This document shows, piece by piece, positions 56,510-64,000 of a DNA stretch of 64,000 nt. Numbering within the stretch: the stretch's first letter is position 1; the number at the start of each line of letters is the position of its first letter. The notes below the pieces were generated by a model. That model was not told the DNA's origin, searched no databases, and saw only the letters and a program-made list of their open reading frames with translations. Source of the stretch: Paracoccaceae bacterium (GTDB lineage Bacteria; Pseudomonadota; Alphaproteobacteria; Rhodobacterales; Rhodobacteraceae); contig JALQUU010000006.1 of NCBI GenBank assembly GCA_023260655.1, forward strand, positions 1 through 64,000, in the 5' to 3' direction. Position numbers and translations under genes: made by a program.

Positions 56510-57688
56510 ATGATCTTCGGACTCGTTATCCTCTGCGGCACCTATGTGCTGAGCCAATTCTTCCGCGCCTTTCTGGCGGTTCTCGCGGAAGTGCTGAAAA
56601 CCGATATCGGTGCCGCCGCCGACGATCTGGCCTTTGCCTCCGGCCTCTGGTTCCTCACCTTCGCGCTGATGCAGCTTCCCGTAGGCGAAGCGCTCGACCG
56701 TGTCGGCCCCCGCCGCACCGCCGCCACGCTTTTCCTTCTGGGGGGAGCAGGTGGCGCGGCACTTTTCGCGATGGCCACTGCGCCGTGGCATATCTCGGCC
56801 GCGATGGTGCTGATCGGGATCGGCTGCTCGCCCGTGCTCATGGCGTCGTTCTTCATCTTCTCGCGCGTCTATCCCGCCGCGATGTTCGCCACGCTTGGCT
56901 CGGTGATGATCGGCGTCGGCTCTCTGGGCAATATCGCAGGCACCGTGCCGCTCGCCAAAGCCATCGAAATCTTCGGCTGGCGCGAAACGCTCTGGGCACT
57001 GTCCGCGATCACCGCCCTCCTCGCCGTGGGCGTCTTCCTCTTCGTGAAAGACCCCGCGAAAGTGGAGCATACGCAGAAGGGCTCGGTGCTCGACCTCCTC
57101 AAGATGCGCGCGCTCTGGCCCGTCTTCCCGATGCTCTTGGTGAACTACCTCGCCGCAGGCGGGCTCCGCGGCCTCTGGGTTGGTCCTTACCTGTCGGACG
57201 TCTACGGCGCGACCAATGCCGTCGTTGGCCAAGCCACGCTCTACATGGGCCTCGCCATGATCGTCGGCACCTTCGTTTACGGCCCGCTCGACCGTTGGCT
57301 CGGCACCCGCAAATGGGTGATCTTCGGCGGCAACCTTCTGGGCACCCTCGGCATTGCCGCCCTCGCGCTCTTCCCCCTCTCGGGCTACTGGCCTTCGGTG
57401 CTCCTGATCGTGGTGATCGGCTTCTTCGGCATGTCCTTCCCCGTCATCATGGCCCATGCCCGCGCCTTCGTGCCGCCGCATCTCGCAGGCCGTGGCGTGA
57501 CCCTGATGAACCTCTTCGGTATCGGCGGCGTCGGCCTCTTCCAGGTGTTCACGAGCCGCGTCTACCGCGCCTATGACGGCCCCGATGTGGCGGCCCATGT
57601 GCCCTATCAGGCGGTCTTCGCGCTCTTCGCCATCAGCATGGCCGTGGGCCTTGCCTTCTACCTCTTCGCCCAAGATCGCACGGATTAA
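56510..57688 (+). CDS. MFS transporter
   Basis: 392 residues, 12 hydrophobic segments. The ATG at 56510 has AAGGGA 9 bp upstream. The segment SFFIFSRVYPAAMFATLGS and the loop signature DRVGPRRTAATLFLLGG place it in the MFS; it lacks a closer match to a family with known substrate. It follows the isomerase gene by 94 bp on the same strand and could export or import a related metabolite. Confidence 0.85.
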   Translation: MIFGLVILCGTYVLSQFFRAFLAVLAEVLKTDIGAAADDLAFASGLWFLTFALMQLPVGEALDRVGPRRTAATLFLLGGAGGAALFAMATAPWHISAAMVLIGIGCSPVLMASFFIFSRVYPAAMFATLGSVMIGVGSLGNIAGTVPLAKAIEIFGWRETLWALSAITALLAVGVFLFVKDPAKVEHTQKGSVLDLLKMRALWPVFPMLLVNYLAAGGLRGLWVGPYLSDVYGATNAVVGQATLYMGLAMIVGTFVYGPLDRWLGTRKWVIFGGNLLGTLGIAALALFPLSGYWPSVLLIVVIGFFGMSFPVIMAHARAFVPPHLAGRGVTLMNLFGIGGVGLFQVFTSRVYRAYDGPDVAAHVPYQAVFALFAISMAVGLAFYLFAQDRTD

Positions 57689-57792
57689 CGGGCCAAACCC
57701 CGCCCTGTGGCATCCCGCCCCTTCCCCAAGGGCCGCGTGTGCGCTAAGGGGGCGCGTCCTTTCCCGAGGACTGGAATCGAAAGGAGCCCCGC

Positions 57793-58815
57793 ATGGGTTA
57801 CAAGGTCGTCGTCGCTGGTGCCACGGGTAACGTGGGCCGTGAAATGCTCAACATTCTGGCCGAGCGCCAGTTCCCGGTGGATGAGATCGCCGCGCTTGCC
57901 AGCCGCCGTTCGCTGGGCACCGAAGTGTCCTTCGGCGACAAGACCCTCGTGACCAAGGACATCGAGAACTTCGACTGGTCCGGTTGGGACATGGCGCTCT
58001 TCGCCGTTGGCTCCGAAGCCACCAAGATCTACGCGCCGAAAGCGGCTGCCGCAGGCTGCGTCGTGATCGATAACTCCTCGCTCTACCGCTACGATCCGGA
58101 AATCCCGCTGATCGTTCCGGAAGTGAATGCCGACGCCATTCACATGTATAAAAACAAGAACATCATCGCCAACCCCAACTGCTCCACCGCGCAGATGGTC
58201 GTGGCGCTGAAGCCCCTGCATGACCGCGCCCGCATCAAGCGCGTCGTCGTTTCCACCTACCAGTCGGTTTCCGGCGCGGGCAAGGAAGGCATCGACGAGC
58301 TCTGGGACCAGACCAAAGGCATCTACGTGCCCGGTCAGGAAAAAGAGCCGAAGAAATTCACCAAGCAGATCGCCTTCAACGTGATCCCGCATATCGACGT
58401 CTTCATGGAAGACGGCACCACCAAGGAAGAGTGGAAGATGGTCGCCGAGACTAAGAAGATCCTCGACCCCAAGGTGAAAGTCACCGCCACCTGCGTACGC
58501 GTGCCCGTGTTCGTCGGCCACTCCGAATCGATCAACATCGAATTCGAGGAATTCCTCGACGAGGAAGAAGCCCGCGAAATCCTGCGCGAAGCCCCCGGCA
58601 TTCTCGTGGTCGATAAGCGCGAGCCGGGTGGCTACGTCACTCCGATCGAATGCGTGGGCGATTACGCCACCTTCATCAGCCGCATCCGTCAGGACAGCAC
58701 CGTCGAAAACGGCATCAACCTCTGGTGCGTCTCCGACAACCTCCGCAAAGGTGCCGCGCTCAACGCCGTGCAGATCGCGGAAGTGCTGGGCAACAAGGTT
58801 CTGAAGAAGGGCTGA
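57793..58815 (+). CDS. asd: Aspartate-semialdehyde dehydrogenase
   Basis: 340 residues. The NADP motif GATGNVGREM is at 9-18 and the catalytic Cys130 in NPNCSTAQM; SVSGAGKEGIDEL and RVPVFVGHSESINIE (with the active-site His) are diagnostic. It reduces aspartyl phosphate to the semialdehyde for lysine, threonine, methionine and diaminopimelate. AAAGGAG precedes the start. A clear terminator follows. Confidence 0.97.
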   Translation: MGYKVVVAGATGNVGREMLNILAERQFPVDEIAALASRRSLGTEVSFGDKTLVTKDIENFDWSGWDMALFAVGSEATKIYAPKAAAAGCVVIDNSSLYRYDPEIPLIVPEVNADAIHMYKNKNIIANPNCSTAQMVVALKPLHDRARIKRVVVSTYQSVSGAGKEGIDELWDQTKGIYVPGQEKEPKKFTKQIAFNVIPHIDVFMEDGTTKEEWKMVAETKKILDPKVKVTATCVRVPVFVGHSESINIEFEEFLDEEEAREILREAPGILVVDKREPGGYVTPIECVGDYATFISRIRQDSTVENGINLWCVSDNLRKGAALNAVQIAEVLGNKVLKKG

Positions 58816-58840
58816 TCCGCCGCTTTATCGCAATTGGAAA

Positions 58841-58864
58841 GGGGCGCTCCGAGCGCCCCTTTTT
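58841..58864 (+). terminator. Intrinsic terminator of asd
   Basis: GGGGCGC, loop TCCGA, GCGCCCC, then TTTTT (58860-58864). Textbook form, placed between convergent asd and the small membrane protein gene. Confidence 0.88.
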
Positions 58865-58874
58865 CATTCCTGCC

Positions 58875-59276
58875 TTACATCCCGAAGAGCGATAGCATCG
58901 CCCCGCCGAAGGCATATCCCGCCAGCGTGTGCAAAAGCTTCCACTCCGCCCGCGGCTTCGTGTGCCCGTCGAAGAACACCGTCGAAATCGCCGACATCAG
59001 GCCCATGTGGTAAAGCACAATCGCCGCCCAGAGCGCTTGCGCCTCCATACCGCCCAAGGCCCCGCCCACGTCCTGAAACGCACGCACCATGGCGATCCCG
59101 AGAAAGCCGAGCGGCATATAGAACGGTGCCAACCGCACCTGCTCCGCCATGCTCAACGGCGGCAGAACCGGAGCCTTCGGCTTCGGCCCCGCCTTGGGGA
59201 ACGCCCATTGCTCGACCTCCAGCCGCTCACCGCGCTGCAACCGGTCAAGACGATCCTGAAAACTCTGAACTGACAT
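58875..59276 (-). CDS. Conserved small membrane protein with SFQDRL N-terminal motif
   Basis: 133 residues. The N-terminus MSVQSFQDRLDRLQRGE nearly equals that of the next upstream gene (MAQQSFQDRINRLQ). Two or three membrane segments follow (about 52-68, 80-100, 112-132). It is not recognised as a known enzyme; the cytoplasmic N-terminal helix followed by membrane segments resembles small Rhodobacterales proteins of unknown function. The start at 59276 is set by the shared motif. Confidence 0.75.
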   Translation of the reverse strand: MSVQSFQDRLDRLQRGERLEVEQWAFPKAGPKPKAPVLPPLSMAEQVRLAPFYMPLGFLGIAMVRAFQDVGGALGGMEAQALWAAIVLYHMGLMSAISTVFFDGHTKPRAEWKLLHTLAGYAFGGAMLSLFGM

Positions 59277-59393
59277 ACCTGCTTCTCCTCGTTTTCGCCT
59301 GCTCCGGCTGAACCGCACCGGCGTTAACCAAGTTTTCGCATGGGTTTTGGGCTGTTTTTAGAAACAATTATGGCGCAGCTTGGGCCATTTTCC

Positions 59394-59621
59394 TCAGGAT
59401 AGATGCGGTGCCAACTCCGGATAAAGCACGTAAAGCGCGCCCATCAGGATCACCGCCAACACCAGAAACCCCAGCCGCGCACCCTTCTTCTGGCGCGCTT
59501 CCATCGCCGCACCGGGGCCGACAAAGGCCGACATCTCGCGCGCCTGACGCGCAGAGATGTTCACATGGGTGCTGCTCGATTGCAGGCGGTTGATACGGTC
59601 TTGGAAGCTCTGTTGGGCCAT
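59394..59621 (-). CDS. Short single-span membrane protein with SFQDRI N-terminal motif
   Basis: 75 residues. N-terminal MAQQSFQDRINRLQ, a polar middle (ISARQAREMSAFVGPG) and one C-terminal membrane segment (GFLVLAVILMGALYVLYP). It lies 117 bp upstream of the related 133-residue gene in the same direction. GAGGAGAGAGACAGC precedes the ATG. Function unknown. Confidence 0.75.
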   Translation of the reverse strand: MAQQSFQDRINRLQSSSTHVNISARQAREMSAFVGPGAAMEARQKKGARLGFLVLAVILMGALYVLYPELAPHLS

Positions 59622-59950
59622 GCTGTCTCTCTCCTCGGCGCGTCAATTCTCGCTAGGGATGAATTCCGGCATGATTGGGGCGGCACGGGGGAAAACTCCG
59701 GCTCAGAACCGCTCGGTGCGTAAAACCTCGCAATCGGTCAGGTGTTACGGTTGGAAGTGGCGGTTTGGGGAGGCGGAAGAGGCACTATCGCGGAAGTCTC
59801 CAGTCGTCAAAAATATCGACAAAGTGGAGCCGTTCCGCGCAGGGTCAAGATGCAAGTGCAGAAAAATTTTGCGGATGCAGAAAGGGCCCAACTTGATCAT
59901 CGTAAAGGTGACTAGATGGCCTTCCCCCTTTCTCGAAAAAATGCGTCGGG
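59622..59950. other. Non-coding stretch before the OLD-like gene
   Basis: About 330 bp without a supported gene. The sequence becomes AT-richer from about 59800 (for example AAAAATATCGAC and GAAAAATTTTGCGG). The promoter of the SFQDRI gene must be at its left end; the rest shows nothing recognisable. It may be part of an acquired segment that also holds the OLD-like gene. Confidence 0.5.
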
Positions 59951-61667
59951 CTATTCGCCATCCGCTAGACCTGCGAGAAGCCCACGAAGATCTTCACAGA
60001 TTGGAGTTTCCCGACATCCTTCATAGATTTTTGGCATATTGCGAAGCTTTGGCGCCTGCCCGACCTCGCAGACCGCATTCTGTAGTCCCTTACGCAAGGC
60101 TTCCTTAAACTCTTTTCCTTTTACAGTTTACAGTCGCCTGACAGAATTCACCTAGATCGTTCCAACGTTGGATAGTGTTAGCCTTATCGGGCAGGGATTG
60201 AACGGCTTTGTAATACGCTTCATTGAAGCTTGCGCTGATCGCGGCTTCATTAAGCCTGCTAAGCGCGTATTCGATGCCTTTTTCTGCGACTGCTTGGTCA
60301 ATTTCCATGCCTCTAGCGATGTGGTCGGGCGTATGGAAACAGCTTTCAATGTCTGAACCAGGGCTGGCCCAGACAGGTATGTCATGCTCTGTATATTTGC
60401 GATGGGCCTTCCAAGCAGATAAGTCGTCATCACTCATGAAATCACGGTCTCGATGAACCATCACTTTTACACCGTGCCGATCCCGCAATTTTGCCAAACG
60501 TTCACCGTCCGGGATACTAGACACACCAAAACAAGGCCAAATCACAGTCCTGTGCGCCAGATGCGGCCATTGGTCGATTATCGATTGTAGGTATGCAGTG
60601 TCGTCGTCCTCGGAGAACAATACGATGTCCTTGTCGAGCGCTCCCCATCCCATGCGCGCCCGCACTTCTGCCCCCTGATCTCTTATCGAGCCGTTCTCAA
60701 GCCAGACGATCTTGGTAGATTGGCCCGCGACACGGACAATTCGTGAAGAGTGTGTTGACACAACGATTTGCGTTTCTGGAAAGCTACTTAGTGCGGCTTC
60801 TAACGCTGAAACTAACCTCTCTTGGCTAGATTGGTGCAAATGCGCATCCGGTTCATCAATAAGGAGAAGGCGAGGCCGGAACGTCAGTAGGTAAGCGAAG
60901 ATTTGGGTCACTTGGAGCAGGCCAGTGCCTGCCATCTCGAGTGGGCGGCGCATCGTTGTGTAGTTGCTACCGCCATCTCCATATCTCATATCGGGGGTGT
61001 AAAACCAGGCTCGTATGAACGCGTCCCGTCGTTGATCGAATTTCACCCAGAACCGCACGCCTGGAATAACCTGACCAACAAGATCGGACAGCATAGTTAG
61101 TTCAACCGCGTTCTCGCCTGTGTTCATTTCATCAGAATGCGTGTTGAGAAGCATTTGCCGTAAGACTGACCCACCATCGCCCGATGCTGCCTTTCGCCTG
61201 AAGACCGGAGCGGCGAGTATGGTTTCATGCTCGGCTAGCCCTGCCAAGCCGGGAATATAAGCTGTTTGCGGCTCTTCCTTCGCGAAGTCTGCTGCTATAT
61301 CACCCTCTATTTCAACATTTACTCCAGCGTCATTCCCGAGTGACTTTAGCTTGATTGATCCTGTTTCTACGCCACGTCTTAAGGTCACGACCACAGGCTT
61401 CGTTGAGCTGCCCCCTCGTTCTCGACCTTGTAGAGTTGAGCGATGAGCCAGAGACCGGAAGTCTACAGAAGGTACGAAGTCCATAAGCTCGACTGGCAGC
61501 TTCTTGTTTTGTGCAAGAGACGCGCACCTAGATGCCCAATGGACAGCTTTAAGGACCGAAGACTTTCCAGAACCATTTTGGCCCACGAGAAGCGTGAGCG
61601 GCCCTAATGGAATGCTTCGGCAATCCTCTAGCCGCATAAAGTTCTCAATAGAGATTTGATCGATCAT
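59951..61667 (-). pseudogene. OLD-like AAA ATPase/TOPRIM protein, apparent frameshift near the 3' end (candidate defence nuclease)
   Basis: The main frame (61667-60105) gives 520 residues. An SMC-like ATPase opens with DQISIENFMRLEDC and Walker A VGQNGSGKSS; the signature region is RPLEMAGTGLLQVTQI, Walker B LLLIDEPDAHLHQ and the His-switch VVSTHSSRI. A TOPRIM-like domain follows with VLFSEDDDTAYL and HRDRDFMSDDDL, as in OLD-family nucleases. The stop at 60105 follows CQATVNCKRKRV. Dropping one A from the AAAA at 60119-60122 opens 55 more codons to a stop at 59951, reading GKEFKEALRKGLQNAVCEV at the start and EDLRGLLAGLADGE at the end, a plausible family tail. Base composition is lower in GC than its neighbours. 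OLD-type proteins act in phage defence (Gabija, PARIS, retron, single-gene OLD); no partner gene is visible. The frameshift may be a real inactivation, slippage or an error. Confidence 0.75.
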
Positions 61668-61973
61668 CACGCCACTCGCTTCGCGGGAATTGAAGTGCTT
61701 GTGACACTTTATAGTCGAGATACGTGAATGCAATCGTCGGTAAAGTTGTCGATCATTTGATTTGTATCCAGCGACAACGTTTGAGGATTGATGCGTCGCT
61801 TTGCGGGGGTATTGGAAGACAGTTCGCCACCCACAGCATTCAAGCCAGCGCGACGGCCCGTTGCGCCCACCAGAGCCTTACCCCACCAGCCCAGCCAAAT
61901 CACGTCATGACACTTGCCATACGCAAGCCAGACGCAATCCATACGCTTCTGAAACGGGTTTTGGCCTGATTTC
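61668..61973. other. Spacer between the OLD-like gene and the carbonic anhydrase gene
   Basis: 306 bp without a supported gene. It contains the promoter region of the OLD-like gene (minus) and the dispersed repeat copy C at 61902-61963, which ends 10 bp before the carbonic anhydrase stop. Nothing else was recognised. Confidence 0.6.
61902..61963 (+). repeat. Dispersed 62-bp repeat with four 11-bp units, copy C
   Basis: CGTCATGACA (61903-61912), then CTTGCCATACG, CAAGCCAGACG, CAATCCATACG and CTTCTGAAACG to 61956, followed by GGTTTT. It differs from copy A (6982) and copy B (31165) at only a few positions, keeping the exact 11-bp spacing. Confidence 0.85.
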
Positions 61974-62621
61974 TCAGACTTTGCGGAATCCGCCCGTTGA
62001 GGGATCGAACCATTCGAGGGAGCCTTCTCCCGTGTCGGTCCAGAGCCCGTGCAGGGTCAGCGTGCCGCTTTCCACGGCCTCTTTGACAAACGGGAAAGTC
62101 ATGAGATTCTCAAGGCTTACGATAACCGCCTGCCGCTCCAGCGCGCTGCGGCGTTCGGCTTCGGGAAGCTCTTTGACCCGCTCGAAACCGGGGCGGAGAA
62201 TGTCCATCCAGCGGCCCACGAAGGAGGATTTCTCCTCCAACTGCGGCGCATGACCCGTGCACATATCGTGGCACCCGTTCACCCCACCACATTTGCTATG
62301 CCCGATCACTATAACATGTGCCACCTTGAGCGCCGTGACCGCATACTCCACCGCCGCCGAAGTCCCGTGCTGCAACCCATCCGGCTTATGCGGCGGCACA
62401 AGGTTCGCAATGTTGCGGTGAATGAAGAATTCTCCCTGATCCGCCCCGAAAATCGAGGTCACATGCACGCGGCTGTCGCAGCAGGAAATCACCATCGCGC
62501 GCGGGTGCTGGCCGTGATCCGCGAGGTGGCGATACCACGCCTGGTTCTCTTGGTAGGTGGTCGCCTTCCAGCCTTGATAACGCTGCACCAGATAGGTCGG
62601 CAGAGGTTTTGCAAGGTTCAT
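61974..62621 (-). CDS. Beta-class carbonic anhydrase
   Basis: 215 residues. The zinc ligands lie in SCCDSRV (Cys47 or Cys48 with Asp49, Arg51) and VIGHSKCGG (His108, Cys111), the beta-CA arrangement. It interconverts CO2 and bicarbonate in the cytoplasm. AGGAG precedes the start at 62621. The SulP carrier in this window could in principle handle bicarbonate, but the two genes are 46 kb apart. Confidence 0.95.
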   Translation of the reverse strand: MNLAKPLPTYLVQRYQGWKATTYQENQAWYRHLADHGQHPRAMVISCCDSRVHVTSIFGADQGEFFIHRNIANLVPPHKPDGLQHGTSAAVEYAVTALKVAHVIVIGHSKCGGVNGCHDMCTGHAPQLEEKSSFVGRWMDILRPGFERVKELPEAERRSALERQAVIVSLENLMTFPFVKEAVESGTLTLHGLWTDTGEGSLEWFDPSTGGFRKV

Positions 62622-62770
62622 CTCGGAGGCTCCTGTTTCCAGCACATACAGTCCATTTAAGCCGTATTCGCGGAAATTTGGATGGAAAACAAGCGCACGC
62701 AGCAATCTTTTGGGAAGGGTTTTCGCCGCAGGATGCGCGAAGCCGTGGGGGCAGAAGTGAGGGTGAAGCT

Positions 62771-63151
62771 TTGGAACGGGTAACAATTCTGGCATTGAAG
62801 GAAGCTGTACGCGTGGATGCGGACAGGCTGGCGGGCATGTATGCCCAGCTGGGTGAGCGCAGCGCCGAAGACGCGGTTTGCCGCGCGATGGAGGATCTGG
62901 CCGTGCGGCTGGCCTCGGCGGAACGGATGCATCGCGCGGGCGATTGGGGCGGTCTGGCCGCTGCGGCACGGGGCATCCTGCCCATCGCCACTGAAATCGG
63001 CATGCCGCTTCTCGGGCAAGTCACACGAGATGTTTGTTCATGCCTTGAAAGCGGCGATGCCGTCGCCCTCGGAGCCACCCTCGCGCGGCTCCTCAGGGTA
63101 GGCGAACGCTCGCTTTATGCGGTCTGGGATCTTCAGGATCTCTCGATTTAA
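62771..63151 (+). CDS. Conserved short protein of unknown function
   Basis: 126 residues from TTG at 62771, which has GAGGGTGAAG upstream; the frame is open further left but its reading there overlaps the carbonic anhydrase promoter. The protein is almost entirely alpha-helical: ALKEAVRVDADRLAGMYAQLG, in parts, then AVCRAMEDLAVRLASAERM and LARLLRVGERSLYAVWDLQDLSI, in parts. No catalytic motif is visible. The aminopeptidase gene follows by 66 bp on the same strand. Confidence 0.7.
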   Translation: MERVTILALKEAVRVDADRLAGMYAQLGERSAEDAVCRAMEDLAVRLASAERMHRAGDWGGLAAAARGILPIATEIGMPLLGQVTRDVCSCLESGDAVALGATLARLLRVGERSLYAVWDLQDLSI

Positions 63152-63217
63152 TCGGGGTCTTGCAGGTGCCGCTGGCTCGTCTAGGCTGAGGTTGATTATC
63201 CAGCCACGGAGGGGACT

Positions 63218-64000
63218 ATGGCTCAGGGTCCGGGTTTTGCGGCAGAGGCCGAAGGCGCTGTTCCGCTCTATTTCGTTGAAACTGCGGAGTGGGACGCTTT
63301 CTTGAAAGGCCCCGGCGCCATTGCGGCGGCATGGGCGGAAACCACGGGCTTCAAGCCGCAGATCGGCAAGTCCCTTCTGGTGCCCAACGCCGATGGCTCT
63401 CCTGCTATGGCTATCGTCGGGCGGGGTGATGAAAAGCAGCGCCGCCGCGTGCGCTTCACTCTGGCGGGAGGCTTCGCGCAACTGCCCAAAGGCACATATG
63501 CCTTGGCCACCGAATTACCCGCAGAAGAGCTCGAAATGGAGGCCTTGGGTTGCCTCCTCACCGCCTATGCCTTTGACCGGTATCGCGCCCAGTCCGGCGC
63601 GTCCGCGCGCCTCGTTGCGCCGAAAGGCATTGATGCCAAGCGCGTGCAAACCCTCACCGAGGCCGAGTTCCTGACCCGCGATCTGGTCAATACGCCTACC
63701 GCCGATATGGGCCCCGCCCATCTGCAAGCCGCCGCCGAAACACTGGCTGCAGAGCATGGCGCATCCTGTTCAGCAATCATCGGTGATGCGCTTCTGGAGC
63801 AAAACTTCCCGATGATCCACGCTGTTGGCCGCGCTGCTGCGCCGGAAAATGCGCCGCGCCTTATCGAGATGCGTTGGGGCAAAAGCGGGCCCCGCCTCAC
63901 GCTTGTCGGCAAAGGTGTTTGCTTCGATACAGGCGGCCTCGACATCAAGCCCGCCGCTTCCATGGGCCTCATGAAGAAAGACATGGGCGGCGCGGCCAAT
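63218..64000 (+). CDS. Leucyl aminopeptidase family protein (M17), 3' end outside window
   Basis: 261 codons visible. GGAGGGG precedes the ATG at 63218. After an N-terminal domain, the M17 blocks EFLTRDLVNTPTADMGP, LTLVGKGVCFDTGGLDIKPA (metal-binding Lys and Asp) and GLMKKDMGGAAN appear. The NTDAEGR motif lies beyond the window. Zn/Mn-dependent removal of N-terminal amino acids in the cytoplasm is expected. Confidence 0.93.
   Translation, partial: MAQGPGFAAEAEGAVPLYFVETAEWDAFLKGPGAIAAAWAETTGFKPQIGKSLLVPNADGSPAMAIVGRGDEKQRRRVRFTLAGGFAQLPKGTYALATELPAEELEMEALGCLLTAYAFDRYRAQSGASARLVAPKGIDAKRVQTLTEAEFLTRDLVNTPTADMGPAHLQAAAETLAAEHGASCSAIIGDALLEQNFPMIHAVGRAAAPENAPRLIEMRWGKSGPRLTLVGKGVCFDTGGLDIKPAASMGLMKKDMGGAAN

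Noticed and set aside
61709-61942. Small minus-strand frame starting MDCVWLAYGK, similar to one at 31186
   Set aside because: The similarity comes only from the dispersed DNA repeat; the frames diverge after it, and the 11-bp period does not support a conserved peptide.

Overview
The window comes from a GC-rich alphaproteobacterium, most probably of the family Rhodobacteraceae (Rhodobacter/Gemmobacter/Tabrizicola-like). The evidence is the DciA-MutY divergent pair, an NDUFS4-like complex I subunit, an AcuR-like TetR regulator, many periplasmic-binding ABC operons, and GTG/TTG starts with ATGA-type overlaps between genes. No tRNA, rRNA, CRISPR array or complete insertion sequence was recognised. 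The assignment rests on protein resemblance only.

Layout. 1-3406: a minus-strand run with a split thiamine-diphosphate decarboxylase (alpha and beta), an SDR and an AcuR-like TetR gene cut by the window edge, plus a MYG1-family protein. 3473-7043: complex I accessory subunit, uvrB, a ParDE toxin-antitoxin pair and the first copy of a dispersed 11-bp-periodic repeat. 7170-10106: lipid A/Kdo genes (waaA, lpxK) and a sugar transferase. 10125-18879: CaiB-like CoA transferase, DsbA-like protein, dciA, mutY, alkB, a SulP carrier without STAS, a CaiD-like hydratase and an ADP-forming acyl-CoA synthetase. 18951-20835: two gene remnants, a hybrid histidine kinase (minus) and penicillin-binding protein 1C (plus), that abut head-to-head with both 5' parts missing. 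20929-31132: dapB, rbfA, a phosphodiester glycosidase-like protein, AEC transporter, formaldehyde detoxification (fghA), a packed cluster DUF188-HAD-ornithine cyclodeaminase-like-hydrolase, an MFS gene, zapE and a lytic transglycosylase lipoprotein. 31270-40845: yghU, an SMR pump, IclR and an acyl-CoA synthetase, fructose-bisphosphatase, yefM-yoeB, class II aldolase with rpe, and panBC.

41010-49792 looks like one catabolic operon: a dipeptide-type ABC importer with a fused double ATPase, aldehyde dehydrogenase, sulfatase and SDR. This fits import and desulfation of a sulfate ester followed by two-step oxidation of the freed alcohol. 50966-57688 is a branched-chain-type ABC importer whose last permease gene overlaps a D-lyxose isomerase-family gene, followed by an MFS gene. 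57793-59621: asd and two small related membrane proteins. 59951-61667 is an AT-richer accessory gene for an OLD-like ATPase/TOPRIM protein, a candidate phage-defence nuclease. It carries an apparent one-base frameshift near its 3' end: a further 55 protein-like codons lie in the next frame. The third copy of the 11-bp-periodic repeat sits upstream of it. 61974-64000: beta-carbonic anhydrase, a short conserved hypothetical protein and the start of an M17 leucyl aminopeptidase.

The main points for follow-up are the dispersed repeat (6982, 31165, 61902), the head-to-head truncation at about 20385-20392, the frameshift in the OLD-like gene, and the yefM-yoeB operator, whose two TGTACA-type cores lie 12 bp apart.
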